A stretch of 64,000 nt of DNA, from contig OU612072.1 of NCBI GenBank assembly GCA_914767715.1, positions 22,134,001 to 22,198,000 on the forward strand. The letters are read 5' to 3'. This DNA is from Membranipora membranacea. Its lineage: Eukaryota > Bryozoa > Gymnolaemata > Cheilostomatida > Membraniporidae. The notes beneath the pieces were generated by a model. That model saw only the letters and a list, made by a program, of their open reading frames with translations. It ran no database searches and was not told where the DNA came from. The position numbers and the translations under genes are program-made. Positions 10,987 through 22,810 of the stretch are shown piece by piece. Position 1 is the stretch's first letter, and each line of letters begins with the position of its first letter.

Positions 10987-11270
10987 AAGCACACATTTGG
11001 CTGTGTGGCAGCAGTGGTTTAAGCTTGGCTCAAATATTCAAATAATGGGATGTCATTAATATCCCTCAACCTAAATCTGGATACCTGTCAGAGTAGGGTT
11101 AATGTCACTTTGGTTCTGTATGTTGATGTCCTGAACTGTATTTCTGTGGTAATATTGGCTATCATCTGCTCTGTGAATATCTCAATTTACTGCCATCGCC
11201 CAGTGCAGCTTAAGGTGTATATTCTATGTTCCTATACCTGTGGCCTCTTGAGTCAAGTGATCCGAGTAGA

Positions 11271-11660
11271 TATGCTGCCGTTAGCCACTGCAGCTCAAAG
11301 TATGGATTCTGTATCCTTGTGTCTAGGGCCTCTATATGTCAAGCCGTCCTAATATGTGTGCTGTCGTTAGCCAGTGTAGCTTGAAGTATAGATTCTGTGT
11401 CCTTATATATCTTGGCTCTGTTAACCAAGTTGTGATCCTTTTCTGTCGACTTCATAACAGAATCTTTGTGTGTCTGGGCTATGTTAGCCAAGTGGCGAAT
11501 TCCACTGCTTCCTTCACTGCATCAATTTGGTCAGTGGGCTCTGTTAGCCAAGTGGTAAATTCCTCTGTATTGTTCACCTAGTTCACCTTGATTTACTATT
11601 CTTCTTATTGTTTGTAGGCACTGTTAGGCTATGGTGACTGATTCTTCTGTGACTCAGCCT
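11271..11660. repeat. Diverged tandem repeat of about 60-90 bp
   Basis: Recurring blocks around (t/c)gttagcca(g/c)tg and gctctgttagccaagtgg, and a repeated tgaagtatagattctgtgtcc-like block, at 11271, 11357, 11430, 11488, 11535 and 11620. Copies are imperfect. Short plus frames across it are a by-product. Confidence 0.5.
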
Positions 11661-11838
11661 CAATTTTTCTGTGCCGTGAGTAGCTATGTGAACCGTTCTC
11701 CCGAAGTGTAGGCCTCAGATATGAGCTCCTGTATCGTCTATGAAATACAAGTGCACTTTAATCGTCTCTGTGTGTGCTGTCCTATTCTGCAATGTCCTCT
11801 AACTGAAGAGGGCTGTGTGTCAGGCTCCTTGTAGCCAA

Positions 11839-12045
11839 TCAATCATAATCTTCAATGCAACTCTGGGATAAATACTGTCCTTTCTTGAAGGTGCTGTCGT
11901 ATTCTGGTATCTTCACTGTACTGTGATATCCTACTATCGTCTCTATACTGTCATATTCTGTACTGTCATCATCTGGTCCTTGGGGCTGGCTCATTGGTTT
12001 GCTGTCTGTGTGCCTCTGCCTTATAAAGGTGGTGTTCATTGTCAT
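11839..12045 (-). CDS. Possible C-terminal exon, tyrosine/acid-rich
   Basis: A 68-codon frame ends SQSCIEDYD and stop. It contains several tyrosines in acidic or Ser/Thr context (STEYDSIETIVGYHS, KIPEYDSTFKK), like a receptor or adaptor tail. No recognised domain, and no clear upstream exon because a minisatellite lies directly 5'. The region is also mildly repetitive, so chance is a real alternative. Confidence 0.2.
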   Translation of the reverse strand: MTMNTTFIRQRHTDSKPMSQPQGPDDDSTEYDSIETIVGYHSTVKIPEYDSTFKKGQYLSQSCIEDYD

Positions 12046-12282
12046 GTAAGCTTATGTCAGCATTGCAATATTCTATTTCCATTGTCTTATTTTCCTCCCT
12101 GAACAGATTTTTAGGCGATTTGTCATCGCCCACTTATCTTCTCTTTTTGTGTTTGAATATTTCTTCTCCTTAATTATGTAAATTTGGTCCTTTGAGTCCT
12201 GTGTCCTGTAGAGGATTTTGAGGGGGTTACCCTAAGGCGGCGATACCCGCCACTGCAACCACGCACATTGCCTATTTATACT

Positions 12283-12630
12283 GAGTACGCCGACTCTCTA
12301 AAACGAGTACGCCGACTGTATCTGCCTGGAAATATATCGAGTACGACAACTCTATCTGAGGGGGAAGGTAACGAGTACGACAACTCTATCTGATGGTGAA
12401 GGTAACGAGTACAACGACTCTATCTGAGGGGGAAGGTAATGGGTACGACGACTCTATCTGAGGAGGGGTAACGAGTACGACGACTCTATCTGAGGGGGAA
12501 GGTAACGAGTACGACGACTCTATCTGAGGGGGAAGGTAACGAGTACGACGACTCTATCTGAGGGGGAAGGTAACGAGTACGACGACTCTATCTGAGGGAG
12601 AAGGTAACGAGTACGACGACTCTATCTGGG
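12283..12630 (+). repeat. 34-bp minisatellite
   Basis: About nine to ten copies of gagtacgacgactctatctg + agggggaaggtaac, nearly identical at the right end and more diverged at the left (gagtacgccgactctctaaa). Related units reappear at 17.66-17.79 kb beyond the 17-bp array. Confidence 0.9.
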
Positions 12631-12639
12631 CTGGGAACA

Positions 12640-13690
12640 TAATTGACCTGACTTTGGGACTTGCTTTGGGGGTGGGGGGATGGGAGATGCGGACAAAAAT
12701 AGGTGGTTAACAATAGAAAATCAATTCATAAGATTTATAAATATCTTTCAGCCCATCGTATCAATCTCATTAATAATTTGATTATGTGACACTCTAACTT
12801 TAAAACTTGATCTCAACGGCGGCTATTGTCTAGCACTGAATAATCTTAGAAGGATAATAATTACTCATTACACATTACTCATTGGTACTGACATCTACTA
12901 CTTGTTTACAAAACTCTCGTACCATTTCCATGTTATATTTTTGCACTAAAAGCCCAGTTGGTAATAAAATAAAATATATCCGCATACGATCAAATGTTGG
13001 TGTATTTTAACTTTAAATTGACAAATGCAAAACAGCCGCCCGTCAAAGCTGTCCTGTTTGTCAATTTATGATCCTTGATTATGTGAGGAGACAACTTGTG
13101 TTACAGGGATTATCAGATAAAGCTTCCATAGTAATATTGTGTACGATAGTGTAGCATGGTTAGTGAAAAAGTTTAAAAAAAGCAAATACACAATTATTCC
13201 TTGTAGATCAGTCTAGTTGCCATAGAAAGTCATGAAAAAGTTAAAAGAGCTCTTACACTGCTTTTCGATACGATATTCTTTGGTCAATCTCAAGCTTACT
13301 AAAGAGAGGGTGAGATGATGTTGGCCGTTCGCAGTTGTGATATCCTGAAAGAAAGTACTGGGCTGGAGCCGCGTAGCCAAGTATTGACCTGATGTTAGTC
13401 AATTGAAAGGTCAATAATCCACACTTGTCTATACAATAGTCTTACATTTCCTCACTAGAGTCTAAAGCTGTACTTTGTCATTAATAAATCTTCATGTTTG
13501 TCGCAAGATAGCTAATTATCAATAAAAACTCTGAGGAATTTTGTGTAGGCACTAGGGGACATTGAAAAATCATAAATCACTACATCCTGTTAATACTTAA
13601 ACCTATAGCTAAGATTGGTGTTTATGACTCAGTCTTTGCAAAAATCAGCTGCATGTTATTATCAGCAGCCCATCACTGCGTCCTTAATAC
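12640..13690. other. No gene recognised
   Basis: AT-rich sequence. It starts with a G-rich tract (gggggtggggggatggg). I see no domain-bearing frame or repeat-family membership until the LINE K copy at 13.7 kb. Confidence 0.45.
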
Positions 13691-13699
13691 TGAGGTGGC

Positions 13700-14225
13700 T
13701 ACCGGTGATGTGTGACTGAGGTCAACCACCGAGGTGTAAAACATTGCATCCTCAGCATATTTGATGTGGTTAAAGCAATCCCAGCCAGGTCGTTGGAATA
13801 CAAGAGCCATAAAATTGGTCCTAGTTTGGTACCTTGAGGAGCGCCAACCTTAGTGCTGCTGCTCATTACCATATTTCAAACATTGTAGTCGGTTATCCAA
13901 AGATTTAGATATAAGTGGGAGGGTGTGAGGGTTGAAATAGTAACCCTCTAATTTCTGGAGAAGTACAGCAGTCAATGGAATGCCTCCAAAAGGTCCAAGG
14001 AGGCAGTTTGAATGTACTTTAAATTTGGGGTGTCAGGCTCCGATGTGAAATCATTGAGCAGTTTGATAAAGGCGCCAACTGTCCCAATGTTCGGCTTGTA
14101 AGCAAACTGGCTCTATTAACTCTGACAATTTGGATCTCATTTTGTTTATTATTACCTCCTCAGTAAGCTTGCTAAGATGAAACAATATTGACAATGACCA
14201 ATGGTCTTTGTGTTTGGGAGGGCTA
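13700..14225 (-). pseudogene. LINE K reverse transcriptase, longest copy in window
   Basis: Read on the minus strand across frameshifts: SILFHLSKLTEEVII, then a decayed palm start, LLQKLEGYYFNPHTLPLIS, SLDNRLQCLKYGN, GAPQGTKLGPILWLLYSNDL, and IKYAEDAMFYT, where the catalytic YADD has become YAED. The order matches CR1/Rex-like RTs. It shows what the RT pieces beside every LRR exon are: the same RT cut off shortly after the DFS.AF.R motif. Confidence 0.8.
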
Positions 14226-14849
14226 CCTTAGAGATGAGTGGGGGCTTGGAGTTACAGTTGAAATCTATTCTTAACTGTTGCTACCAGCACACAGATCACT
14301 GTCAAATATGACTTATGGACTAATAGGCTATAGCAGAGAGGTTGTTCTGGATTTCAGAAGTTCAAATTCTCAGTATGTTGCCTACTATAATCTGTTCAAG
14401 TCTGGAGTCAGATATGCATATTGAGCCTCTCAGTCTGGGGGAAATCCCATCTCACGTATAAGTTGGATGTTGGGAAGTCAACATCATCTGAAGACTTCCA
14501 GACAAATGCAAGATAGCCCTAATCCCACCAATCCAAAGGGTTGCATGCCCCTCCAAACACAAAGACTATCAGCTAGTGTCAATATTGTTTCACCTTGGAA
14601 CCTCTCTACCTGGGATTCTCTCCTGGGTAAGAGATCGGGCGAGCTAACCGGCTATCAAGTGAAGGGAAAAGGGCAAACTTCTCAAGACCCGCAAACTGCA
14701 TAAAACTCAATCTAGGTACAAATGTAATCATAGTCACAGACTGGGGTCAGTTTGGGAGCATCCGATGAAAAAATTATAAAACATGAATTATCCACCAGAG
14801 GAAATCAACTATAGTAATCAGTGACTATGCTAAATGAGTGAAACAAATT
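14226..14849 (+). repeat. LINE K plus-strand segment, internally deleted
   Basis: Shares the spacer and plus RT segment of the other units, but jumps from cttccagacaaatgcaaga, losing the LPLNDILNLM part. More diverged than the LRR-linked copies, like its neighbour at 13.7 kb. Confidence 0.6.
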
Positions 14850-15270
14850 AATTGTAGATAGTGATTTACTGCCGACGATTGAAAACAGAACTACAATTTT
14901 CAGGCGACCATCATGTATTAAGAGGATGGCAGCAACTTCAATGTCATTTAGTACAATTATATTAGAATATCAACAATTTGATAACTATTTTACATTGGCC
15001 CTAGTTTCTTTTTATTAGGATGACACTGAGACTCATAAAAAATCATTTTCATCGCTTTTAATGTGGTTCGCAACATAGAAGTTGTCAAACTACGTTTAGA
15101 GATGGGGCGACTCCCATTTTATTTGAAGTTTTGACGTCATCATGTGTAATTTAGTAAAAACTGTGCTTAACGTCACTTTCTTCTATCTATTAGTATGTCT
15201 CGGGAAACTTCTGCCTAAACATTTCAGTCTGTTTATCAAAGATCCTAACCATATCTCCAAAGCCGATCTA
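14850..15270 (+). repeat. RKIVDSDLL module with RT remnant
   Basis: Copy of the module described at 4.04 kb, followed by the start of the second RT segment (cctaaacatttcagtctgtt ... aaagccgatcta). It is cut at 15270, where the minisatellite-bearing element begins. Confidence 0.5.
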
Positions 15271-15759
15271 TGATCAATAGAGGGACCTCATGGGCATCAT
15301 ACTGGCCATAAAGGATTTCAACTCTGAGCTTAAAAATACGGGGTGCCCTAAAAAGGGCTTCCCAGGTTTATCTCCTCTGCTGAAACCGGAAGCAAAAGAG
15401 TAAATGAGATGATGGCCATGAGAAACGCACAACAAAAATGAACTGACATGAATGCCTTATAATACTAGATCACTTGGGAGTGGATATAATTTCCAAACTG
15501 CCTCTACTGCTGTCTTTGAGCCTACGGTTGAGGTTCAAAAATCAAAAGTCATGTTTTCGTTAGATTCCTAAACTTTTATAGAATTTGTGAGCATCTTGAG
15601 AACCTACAAGTGTGTATAACTTTTTGAGCTGGTGGCCCTGCACTTGTCATTTATAGCAGGATGGTTCAAATGATTCAAAAGGGATGACACTATCTCTCAT
15701 GAAAATTTTACATAACTTTACATGAATTTTTAATTCAACTTTTTAAAGGTGTGTACACT
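15271..15759. repeat. Left part of minisatellite-bearing element, copy 1
   Basis: The sequence from gatcaatagagggacctcat to aaaggtgtgtacac is repeated at 31.88-32.37 kb and, in part, at 34.91-35.20 kb. It always leads into the 17-bp repeat. No coding frame. Confidence 0.65.
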
Positions 15760-17659
15760 ATTTTATTAGCTTCCTGTTGTATTAGCCTACCTGTTTTATT
15801 AGCCTATCTGTTTTATTAGCCTATCTGTTTTATTAGCCTACCTGATTTATTAGCCTACCTGTTTTATTAACCCACCTGTTTTATTAGCGTACCTGTTTTA
15901 TTAGCCTACCTGTTTTATTATCCTACCTGTTTTATTATCCTACCTATTTTATTAGCCTACCTGTTTTATTAGCCTACCTGTTTTATTAGCCTATCTGTTT
16001 TATTGGCCTATCTGTTTTATTAGCCTACCTGTTTTATTAGCCTACCTGTTTTATTACCCTACCTGTTTTATTAGCCTACCTGTTTTATTAGCCTACCTGT
16101 TTTATTACCCTACCTGTTTTATTAGCCTACCTGTTTTATTAGCATACCTGTTTTATTAGCATATCTGTTATATTAGCCTACCTGTTTTATTAGCCTATCT
16201 GTTTTATTGGCCTATCTGTTTTATTAGCCTACCTGTTTTATTAGCCTACCTGTTTTATTACCCTACCTGTTTTATTAGCCTACCTGTTTTATTAGCCTAC
16301 CTGTTTTATTACCCTACCTGTTTTATTAGCCTACCTGTTTTATTAGCCTACCTGTTTTATTACCCTACCTGTTTTATTAGCCTACCTGTTTTATTAGCAT
16401 ACCTGTTTTATTAGCATATCTGTTATATTAGCCTACCTGTTTTATTAGCCTATCTGTTTTATTGGCCTATCTGTTTTATTAGCCTACCTGTTTTATTAGC
16501 CTATCTGTTTTATTACCCTACCTGTTTTATTAGCCTACCTGTTTTATTAGCCTACCTGTTTTATTAGCCTACCTGTTTTATAAGCATACCTGTTTTATTA
16601 GCATACCTGTTTTATTAGCCTACCTGTTTTATTAGCCTACCTGTTTTATTAGCCTACCTGTTTTATTAGCCTACCTGTTTTATTAGCCTACCTGTTTTAT
16701 TAGCCTATCTGTTTTATTAGCCTACCTGTTTTATTAGCCTATCTGTTTTATTAGCCTATCTGTTTTATTAGCCTACCTGTTTTATTAGCCTATCTGTTTT
16801 ATTAGCCTATCTGTTTTATTAGCCTACCTGTTTTATTAGCCTATCTGTTTTATTACCCTACCTGTTTTATTAGCCTATCTGTTTTATTAGCCTACCTGTT
16901 TTATTAGCCTACCTGTTTTATTAGCCTATCTGTTTTATTAGCCTACCTGTTTTATTAGCCTATCTGTTTTATTACCCTACCTGTTTTATTAGCCTACCTG
17001 TTTTATTACCCTACCTGTTTTATTAGCCTATCTGTTTTATTAGCCTACCTGTTTTATTAGCCTATCTGTTTTATTAGCCTACCTGTTTTATTACCCTACC
17101 TGTTTTATTAGCCTACCTGTTTTATTAGCCTATCTGTTTTATTAGCCTATCTGTTTTATTAGCCTATCTGTTTTATTAGCCTACCTGTTTTATTACCCTA
17201 CCTGTTTTATTAGCCTATCTGTTTTATTACCCTACCTGTTTTATTAGCCTACCTGTTTTATTACCCTACCTGTTTTATTAGCCTACCTGTTTTATTAGCC
17301 TACCTGTTTTATTAGCCTATCTGTTTTATTAGCCTACCTGTTTTATTACCCTACCTGTTTTATTAGCCTACCTGTTTTATTAGCCTACCTGTTTTATTAC
17401 CCTACCTGTTTTATTAGCCTACCTGTTTTATTAGCCTACCTGTTTTATTACCCTACCTGTTTTATTAGCCTACCTGTTTTATTAGCCTACCTGTTTTATT
17501 AGCCTACCTGTTTTATTAGCCTACCTGTTTTATTAGCCTACCTGTGTTATTAGCCTACCTGTTTTATTAGCCTACCTGTTTTATTAGCCTACCTGTTTTA
17601 TTAGCCTACCTGTTTTATTAGCATACCTGTTTTATTAGCATACCTGTTTTATTAGCCTA
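15760..17659 (+). repeat. 17-bp minisatellite, about 112 units
   Basis: Tandem array of ttttattagcctacctg over 1.9 kb. Recurrent variants (cctatctg, taccctac, gcatacctg) occur in repeating orders, for example the gcatacc/gcatatctgttatatt block at 16.13 and again at 16.40 kb. The array therefore grew by duplicating multi-unit blocks. The unit is not a multiple of three and every unit carries stops, so it is non-coding. Confidence 0.97.
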
Positions 17660-17800
17660 ACAGAGGGGGGTAACAAGTACGACGACTCTATCTGAGGGGG
17701 GTATCGAGTACGACAGCTCTCTAAAACGAGTACGCCGACTCTATCTGCCTGGAAATATACCGAGTATGACGACTCTATCTGCATGTGAATATACTTGACC
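17660..17800 (+). repeat. 34-bp minisatellite remnant
   Basis: Units gagtacg(a/c)c(g/a)actctatctg with the same diverged variants as the left edge of the 12.28-kb array (ctctctaaaacgagtacgcc, then gcctggaaatata). It is followed by ttgacctgactt, which also follows the first array. The two loci are a duplicated pair. Confidence 0.75.
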
Positions 17801-18240
17801 TGACTTCGGGGCTGGCTAAGGGGGGAGGGGGGACAAAGATAGTAGGCTTATTTATCTGGCAAGATTATTTTGGGAGGGAAGGGAGATGGACAAAGTATTA
17901 ACATATTTATCAGGCAAAATAAATTGGGGAGGGCACTTAATTGGCGATCTGCTACAAGTTTAAAAATATGAGGTGTTGCTTCTTAGGCTGTTTGATACTA
18001 ACTGAAACTTATTCCACTGGTGTTTGGTTATAAAAGCATAGTAGGTCATGTGATACTACATGTGGAAATTTTCCCTGGAAAATTCCATAGGTGGCTCGTA
18101 ATAGTTAAAACAGGTTTAAACTGGTTAAAATAAGAAAAGTTACTAAAATGATGACATGGGCAGACAACTAGTAATAATAAGAAAGCATGTAAAATAAAAT
18201 TTTAAATGTCCAGCTGTGATGGAAAATCCACCACACTTGC
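17801..18240. other. No gene recognised
   Basis: Sequence following the 34-bp remnant, with G-rich tracts such as ggggggagggggga. No domain or repeat match seen. Confidence 0.4.
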
Positions 18241-18938
18241 TGCTCAGGTGTTAATCTTACACCTGTCAAACTTTGCTAACTTTGATGATTATACTATGTG
18301 ATCAAGTCAACCCAGGGATTAAATTTTGATCTCTTGGTGTGAAAGGTTTGATACTACTGTTCCATCTATTCTGTTGTCACCGAAGTCTAAATATATTTTG
18401 ACAAATCCTCGATTTTGTTTGCACTGCGAAGACACTCATATTAGTATCGCCTGAGCCTGACATCATTTACAACTTTTTGATGGGGTCGTAATTTATAATT
18501 TGTAATTTTACTTTGCTGGACAATACTATAGTATAGCTTCTGAACGGAGGCAATTTTCATTGATTTAATATCAGCAATTCTACTCCCAGCCAGTTATGAT
18601 ATTACAAAACTGACTGGCAGCTGCCCTACTCATTGGGGATAAATTTACCTTTATGATGGTAAACACTCTGATATCTAGTATATCGACTCCACATTTTGGC
18701 GCCGTTTTTCGGCATTTTCAAATTCCATGAATATTTTGAAGGTTATATAGTTATAAAAATTTAAACACATTCCATCGATCTCTGGAAGTGATTTAACCAT
18801 ATTTTTGAAAGTGGGCTAAACATTGAGTTTTCCAAATTGAGATTGATTCCTAATAAAATGTAACAGATATTGATGTGAGATGATTCTTGAAAACAATTTC
18901 CATTGAGAATTGAAAGGCATCCAGATTGCATTACATTG
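18241..18938. repeat. LRR-unit intron module
   Basis: Standard module, ending early: at about 18936 gcattacattg is joined directly to the middle of an LRR exon, deleting roughly 200 bp of module plus the exon's 3' two thirds. Confidence 0.6.
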
Positions 18939-18994
18939 TACTCAGATTGTTATTTTTGACATATAGCTCCTTCAGTGATACCATCTTTGAAATG
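18939..18994 (-). pseudogene. Truncated LRR exon
   Basis: Retains only the 5' third of the exon (acceptor at 18994; SKMVSLKELYVKNNNLS). The donor and second repeat are lost in the deletion. It cannot splice like the intact copies. Confidence 0.7.
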
Positions 18995-20420
18995 CTGCAA
19001 GGTACCAACAAAACATTGAAATTTGTTCATTACAGAGAGTGGTGATATCTGAATTCGACATTGATAATAAGATGTTGAAGGTTGCAGTCGATTGCATGCC
19101 TCTGGAAAGTCCAATGCGCCACTTTTACATTATGGTTGTCAAGCTCTGATGTGAAATCATCAAGCTGTTTGATCGAGGCGTCGACTGTCCCAATGTGCGT
19201 CTTGTAAGCAAACTGCGATGGCTCTATTACCTCTGTCAATTTGGATCTCATTTATTTTATTATAACCTCATCAGTAAGCTTGTCAAGGTCAAACAATATT
19301 GACACTGACCAATGGTCTTTGTGTTTGGGAGGGCTATCTTGGAGCTGAGTGGGTGCTCGGAGTGACAGGCTGAACTCACACAGCTATCTAAAATTGTTGT
19401 CTGTTTGCCACTTCAACCATTTAGTACATTATTTCAACCTATACTAAATTGAAGCAACCAGCCCATAGATCGCTGTCGTTTATGACTCATTGAATAATAC
19501 GCTATAGCAGAGAGGAGTTTAGAAACTCAAAATCTCAGGACGTTGCCTCTACCATCTGTTCAAATACTGGACTCTGATATGCATTTGGAGCCTCATAATC
19601 TGGGAGAAATCCCATCTCATGTATAAGTTGGATGTTGAGAAATCAACATCTTCTGAAGACTTCCAGACATGGATCTCAGTGGAGGGTGAGGAAGATGTTT
19701 GCTTGCCTCTCAATGACATTTTAAATTTTGATGCAATCTACATCGGAAATTCCAGTTAAATGCAAGAGAAACCAAATCCGGCCAATCCATAGGGTTGCTT
19801 GCCCCTCCAAACACAAAGACTATCAGCCAGTGTCAATATTGTTTCACCTTGGAACCTCTCTACCTGGGATTCACTCCTGGGTAGGAGATCGGGCGAGGTA
19901 GCCGGCTACCAAGTGAAGGGAAAAGGGAAAACTTCTCAAGACGGGCAAACTGCATAAAACTCAATCTAGGTACAAATTTAATCATAGTCAAGGACTGGGG
20001 TCAGCTTGGGAGCATCCAATGAAAAATTTATAAAACAATATGAATTATCCACCAGAGGAAATCAACTATAGTAATCAGTGACTATGCTAAATGAGTGAAA
20101 CAAATTAATTGTAGATAGTGATTTACTGCCGACAATTGAAAACAGAACAGCAATTTTCAGGCGACCATCAGGTATTAAGAGGATGGCAGCAACCTCAATG
20201 TCATTTAGTACAATTATAATCAAATATCAACAATCTGATAACTCTCTTACATTGGCCCTAGTTTGTTTTTATTAGGATGACACTGAGACTCATAAAAAAA
20301 TCATTTCATTGCTTTCAACCTCATTCGCAACATGGAAGTTGTCAAACTACGTTTAGAGATGGGGCAACACCCAAATTATTTGACGTTTCGAAGTCATCAT
20401 GTGTAATTTAGTAAAACTGT
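18995..20420. repeat. LINE K divergent pair plus RKIVDSDLL module
   Basis: Minus RT fragment (19335-19030: SKLTEVIEPSQFAYKTHIGT, VDASIKQLDDFTSELDNHN, then frame-shifted). Spacer. Plus RT fragment (about 19670-19905), with an extra T shifting its frame. Then the RKIVDSDLL module to about 20420. Confidence 0.65.
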
Positions 20421-21358
20421 GAATACATCATCCCGAGTTTAACTCCAGATCACATTTTGAAGGATAATGACTTCAATGCTTGCTGCTCGGGTGTTAATCT
20501 TACACCTGTCAAACTTTGCAAACTTTGCAAACTTTGATGATTATACTATGTGATCAAGTCAACCCAGGAATTAAATTTTGATCTTTTGGTGTGAAAGGTT
20601 TGATACTACTGTTCCATCCATTCTGTCGTCACCGAAGTCTAAATATATTTTGACAAATCCGTGATTTTGTTTGCAATGCGAAGATACCCATGTTAGTATC
20701 GCCTGAGCCTGATTTTCTGACAACATTTACAACTTGTTGATGGGGTCGTAATTTATAATTTGTAATTTTACTTTGCTGGACGATACTATAGTATGGCTTT
20801 TGAACGGAGGCAATTTTCATTGATTTAATATCAGCAATTCTACCGCCAGCCAGTTATGATATTACAAAACTGAATGGCAGCTGCCCTACTCATTGGGGAT
20901 AAATTTACCTTTATGATGGTAAACACTCTGATATCTAGTATATCGACTCAACATTATGTCGCCGTTTTCGGCATTTTCACATTCTATGAATGTTTTGAAG
21001 GTAATATAGTTTTAAAATTTTCAACACATTCCATCGATCTCTGGAAGTGATGTAACCATTTTCTTGACAGTGGGCTAAACATTGAGTTTTCCAAATTGAG
21101 ATTGATTCCTAATAAAATGTAACAGATATTGATGTGAAATGGGTCTTGAAAACAATTTCCATTGAGAACTGAAAGGCATTCAGATTGCATTACATTGTGG
21201 TAGCCAGTGTTTACCTTTCGGATTGATTCTGACACTTCTCACTTGTGGGTGAGCACAAGTCCAAAAAATTGAAAATCAAAACACATACATACATACATGC
21301 GATATAGTTTTCGATGTGTTATTTCAATAGCATAATCCAACAAACAAACTGAACATAC
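20421..21358. repeat. LRR-unit intron module
   Basis: Full module 3' of the LRR exon at 21359, with the gcttgctgctc...gtgttaatcttacacctg stretch that serves as the empty site for the Harbinger-like insertion at 5.5 kb. Confidence 0.6.
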
Positions 21359-21505
21359 CCTGAAGGTAACTCGACCAGATCACAAACAATCATATCCAGT
21401 TTCTCTAGTCGTGTAAGTCCTGATAGCGTATCACTCAACTGATCATCTGTACTCAGATTGTTGTAACCGACATCCAGCACCTTCAGTGATACCATCTTTG
21501 AAATG
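21359..21505 (-). CDS. LRR exon
   Basis: 147 nt, phase 2/2, intact GT-AG. First repeat LKVLDVGYNNLS, second LEKLDMIVCDLVELPSG. Variable residues V, D, G, Y and I, V, D, V occupy the x positions of LxxLxVxxN and LxMxxCxLxE. The framework residues are the same as in the other copies. Confidence 0.75.
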
Positions 21506-22405
21506 CTGCAAGGTACCAACAAAACATTGAAATTTGTTCATTACAGAGAGTGGTGATATCTGAATTCGACATTGATAATAAGATGTTGAAGGTTGCAGTC
21601 GATTGCATGCCTCTGGAAAGTCCAATGCGCCACTTTTACATTATGGTTGTCAAGCTCTGATGTGAAATCATCAAGCTGTTTGATCGAGGCGTCGACTGTC
21701 CCAATGTGCGTCTTGTAAGCAAACTGTGATGGCTCCATTACCTCTGTCAATTTGGATCTCATTTATTTTATTATAACTTCATCAGTAAGCTTGTCAAGGT
21801 GAAACAATATTGACACTGACCAATGGTCTTTGTGTTTGGGAGGGCTATCTTGGAGCTGAGCGGGCGCTCGGAGTGACAGGCTGAACTCACACAGCTATCT
21901 ACAATTGTTGTCTGTTTGCCAGTTTAACCATTGAGTACAGTATTTAAACCTATACTAAGCTGTAGCAACAAGCCCACAAATCGCTTTTGTTTATGACTCA
22001 TTGAATAATACGCTATAGCAGAGAGGAATTTAGAATCTCAAAATCTCAGGACGTTGCCTCTACCATCTGTTCAAATACTGGAGTCTGATATGCATTTGGA
22101 GCCTCATAATCTGGGAGAAATCCCATCTCATGTATAAGTTGGATTGTGAGAAGTCAACATCATCTGAAGACTTCCAGACATGGATCTCAGTGGAGGGTGA
22201 AGAAAATGCTTGCTTGCCTCTCAATGACATATTGAATTTGATGCAATCTACATCGGAAATTCCAGTTTAATGCAAGAGAGCCCAACTCCGACCAATCCAT
22301 AGGGTTGCTTGCCCAACCAAAAACAAAGACTATCAGCTAGTGTCAATATTATTTTACCTTGGAACCTCTCTACCTGGGTTTCTCTCTTGGGTAGGAGATC
22401 GATCC
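21506..22405. repeat. LINE K divergent pair
   Basis: Minus RT fragment nearly identical to the 19.03-kb copy, spacer, then plus RT fragment broken by frame changes (22140-22400). Truncated on the right at gtaggagatcg|atccatattg, where it fuses to another module. Confidence 0.65.
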
Positions 22406-22663
22406 ATATTGATATAGGTCGGAATTGTATTGACAAACTGTATGACAATGGACAATGTCGCTACAGTTCATGAGTTCAATTCTATCAATGACTTAGGTCA
22501 AAGGCGATCATTTTGGATTCCAGGAGGAAGGCAAACAGCACAACCAAAATTTTATGTTTAATGCAGCTTCCAAAAATTTTAAAATCAAGATACATACATA
22601 CATGCGATATAGTTTCCGATGTGTAATTTCAATAGCATAATCAAACAAACAAACTGAACATAC
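22406..22663. repeat. Shortened intron module
   Basis: Fusion of the gatccatattgatataggtc module with the last 100 bp of the LRR intron module (catacatacatgcgatatag). Most of the usual 1.2 kb is missing, which brings two LRR exons close together. Confidence 0.5.
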
Positions 22664-22810
22664 CCTGAAGGTAACTCGTCCAGAAGACAATCACTCATAT
22701 TCAGTTTCTCTAGTCTTGTAAGTCCTGATAGCTTATCACTCAACTGATCATCTGTACTCAGATTGTTGTAACTGACATAGAGCTCCTTCAGTGAAACCAT
22801 CTTTGAAATG
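22664..22810 (-). CDS. LRR exon
   Basis: 147 nt, phase 2/2, intact splice sites. First repeat LKELYVSYNNLS, second LEKLNMSDCLLDELPSG, with DKLSGLT in the linker. No stop or frameshift, although the adjoining RT fragment has a deletion. Confidence 0.75.

Noticed and set aside
15760-17659. CRISPR array
   Set aside because: Units are head-to-tail 17-bp repeats without spacers, in a eukaryotic context.
20629-20820. Recurrent minus ORF KIASVQKPYYSIVQQSKI... as a gene
   Set aside because: Same explanation: part of the duplicated intron module, open in only some copies and lacking a recognisable domain.
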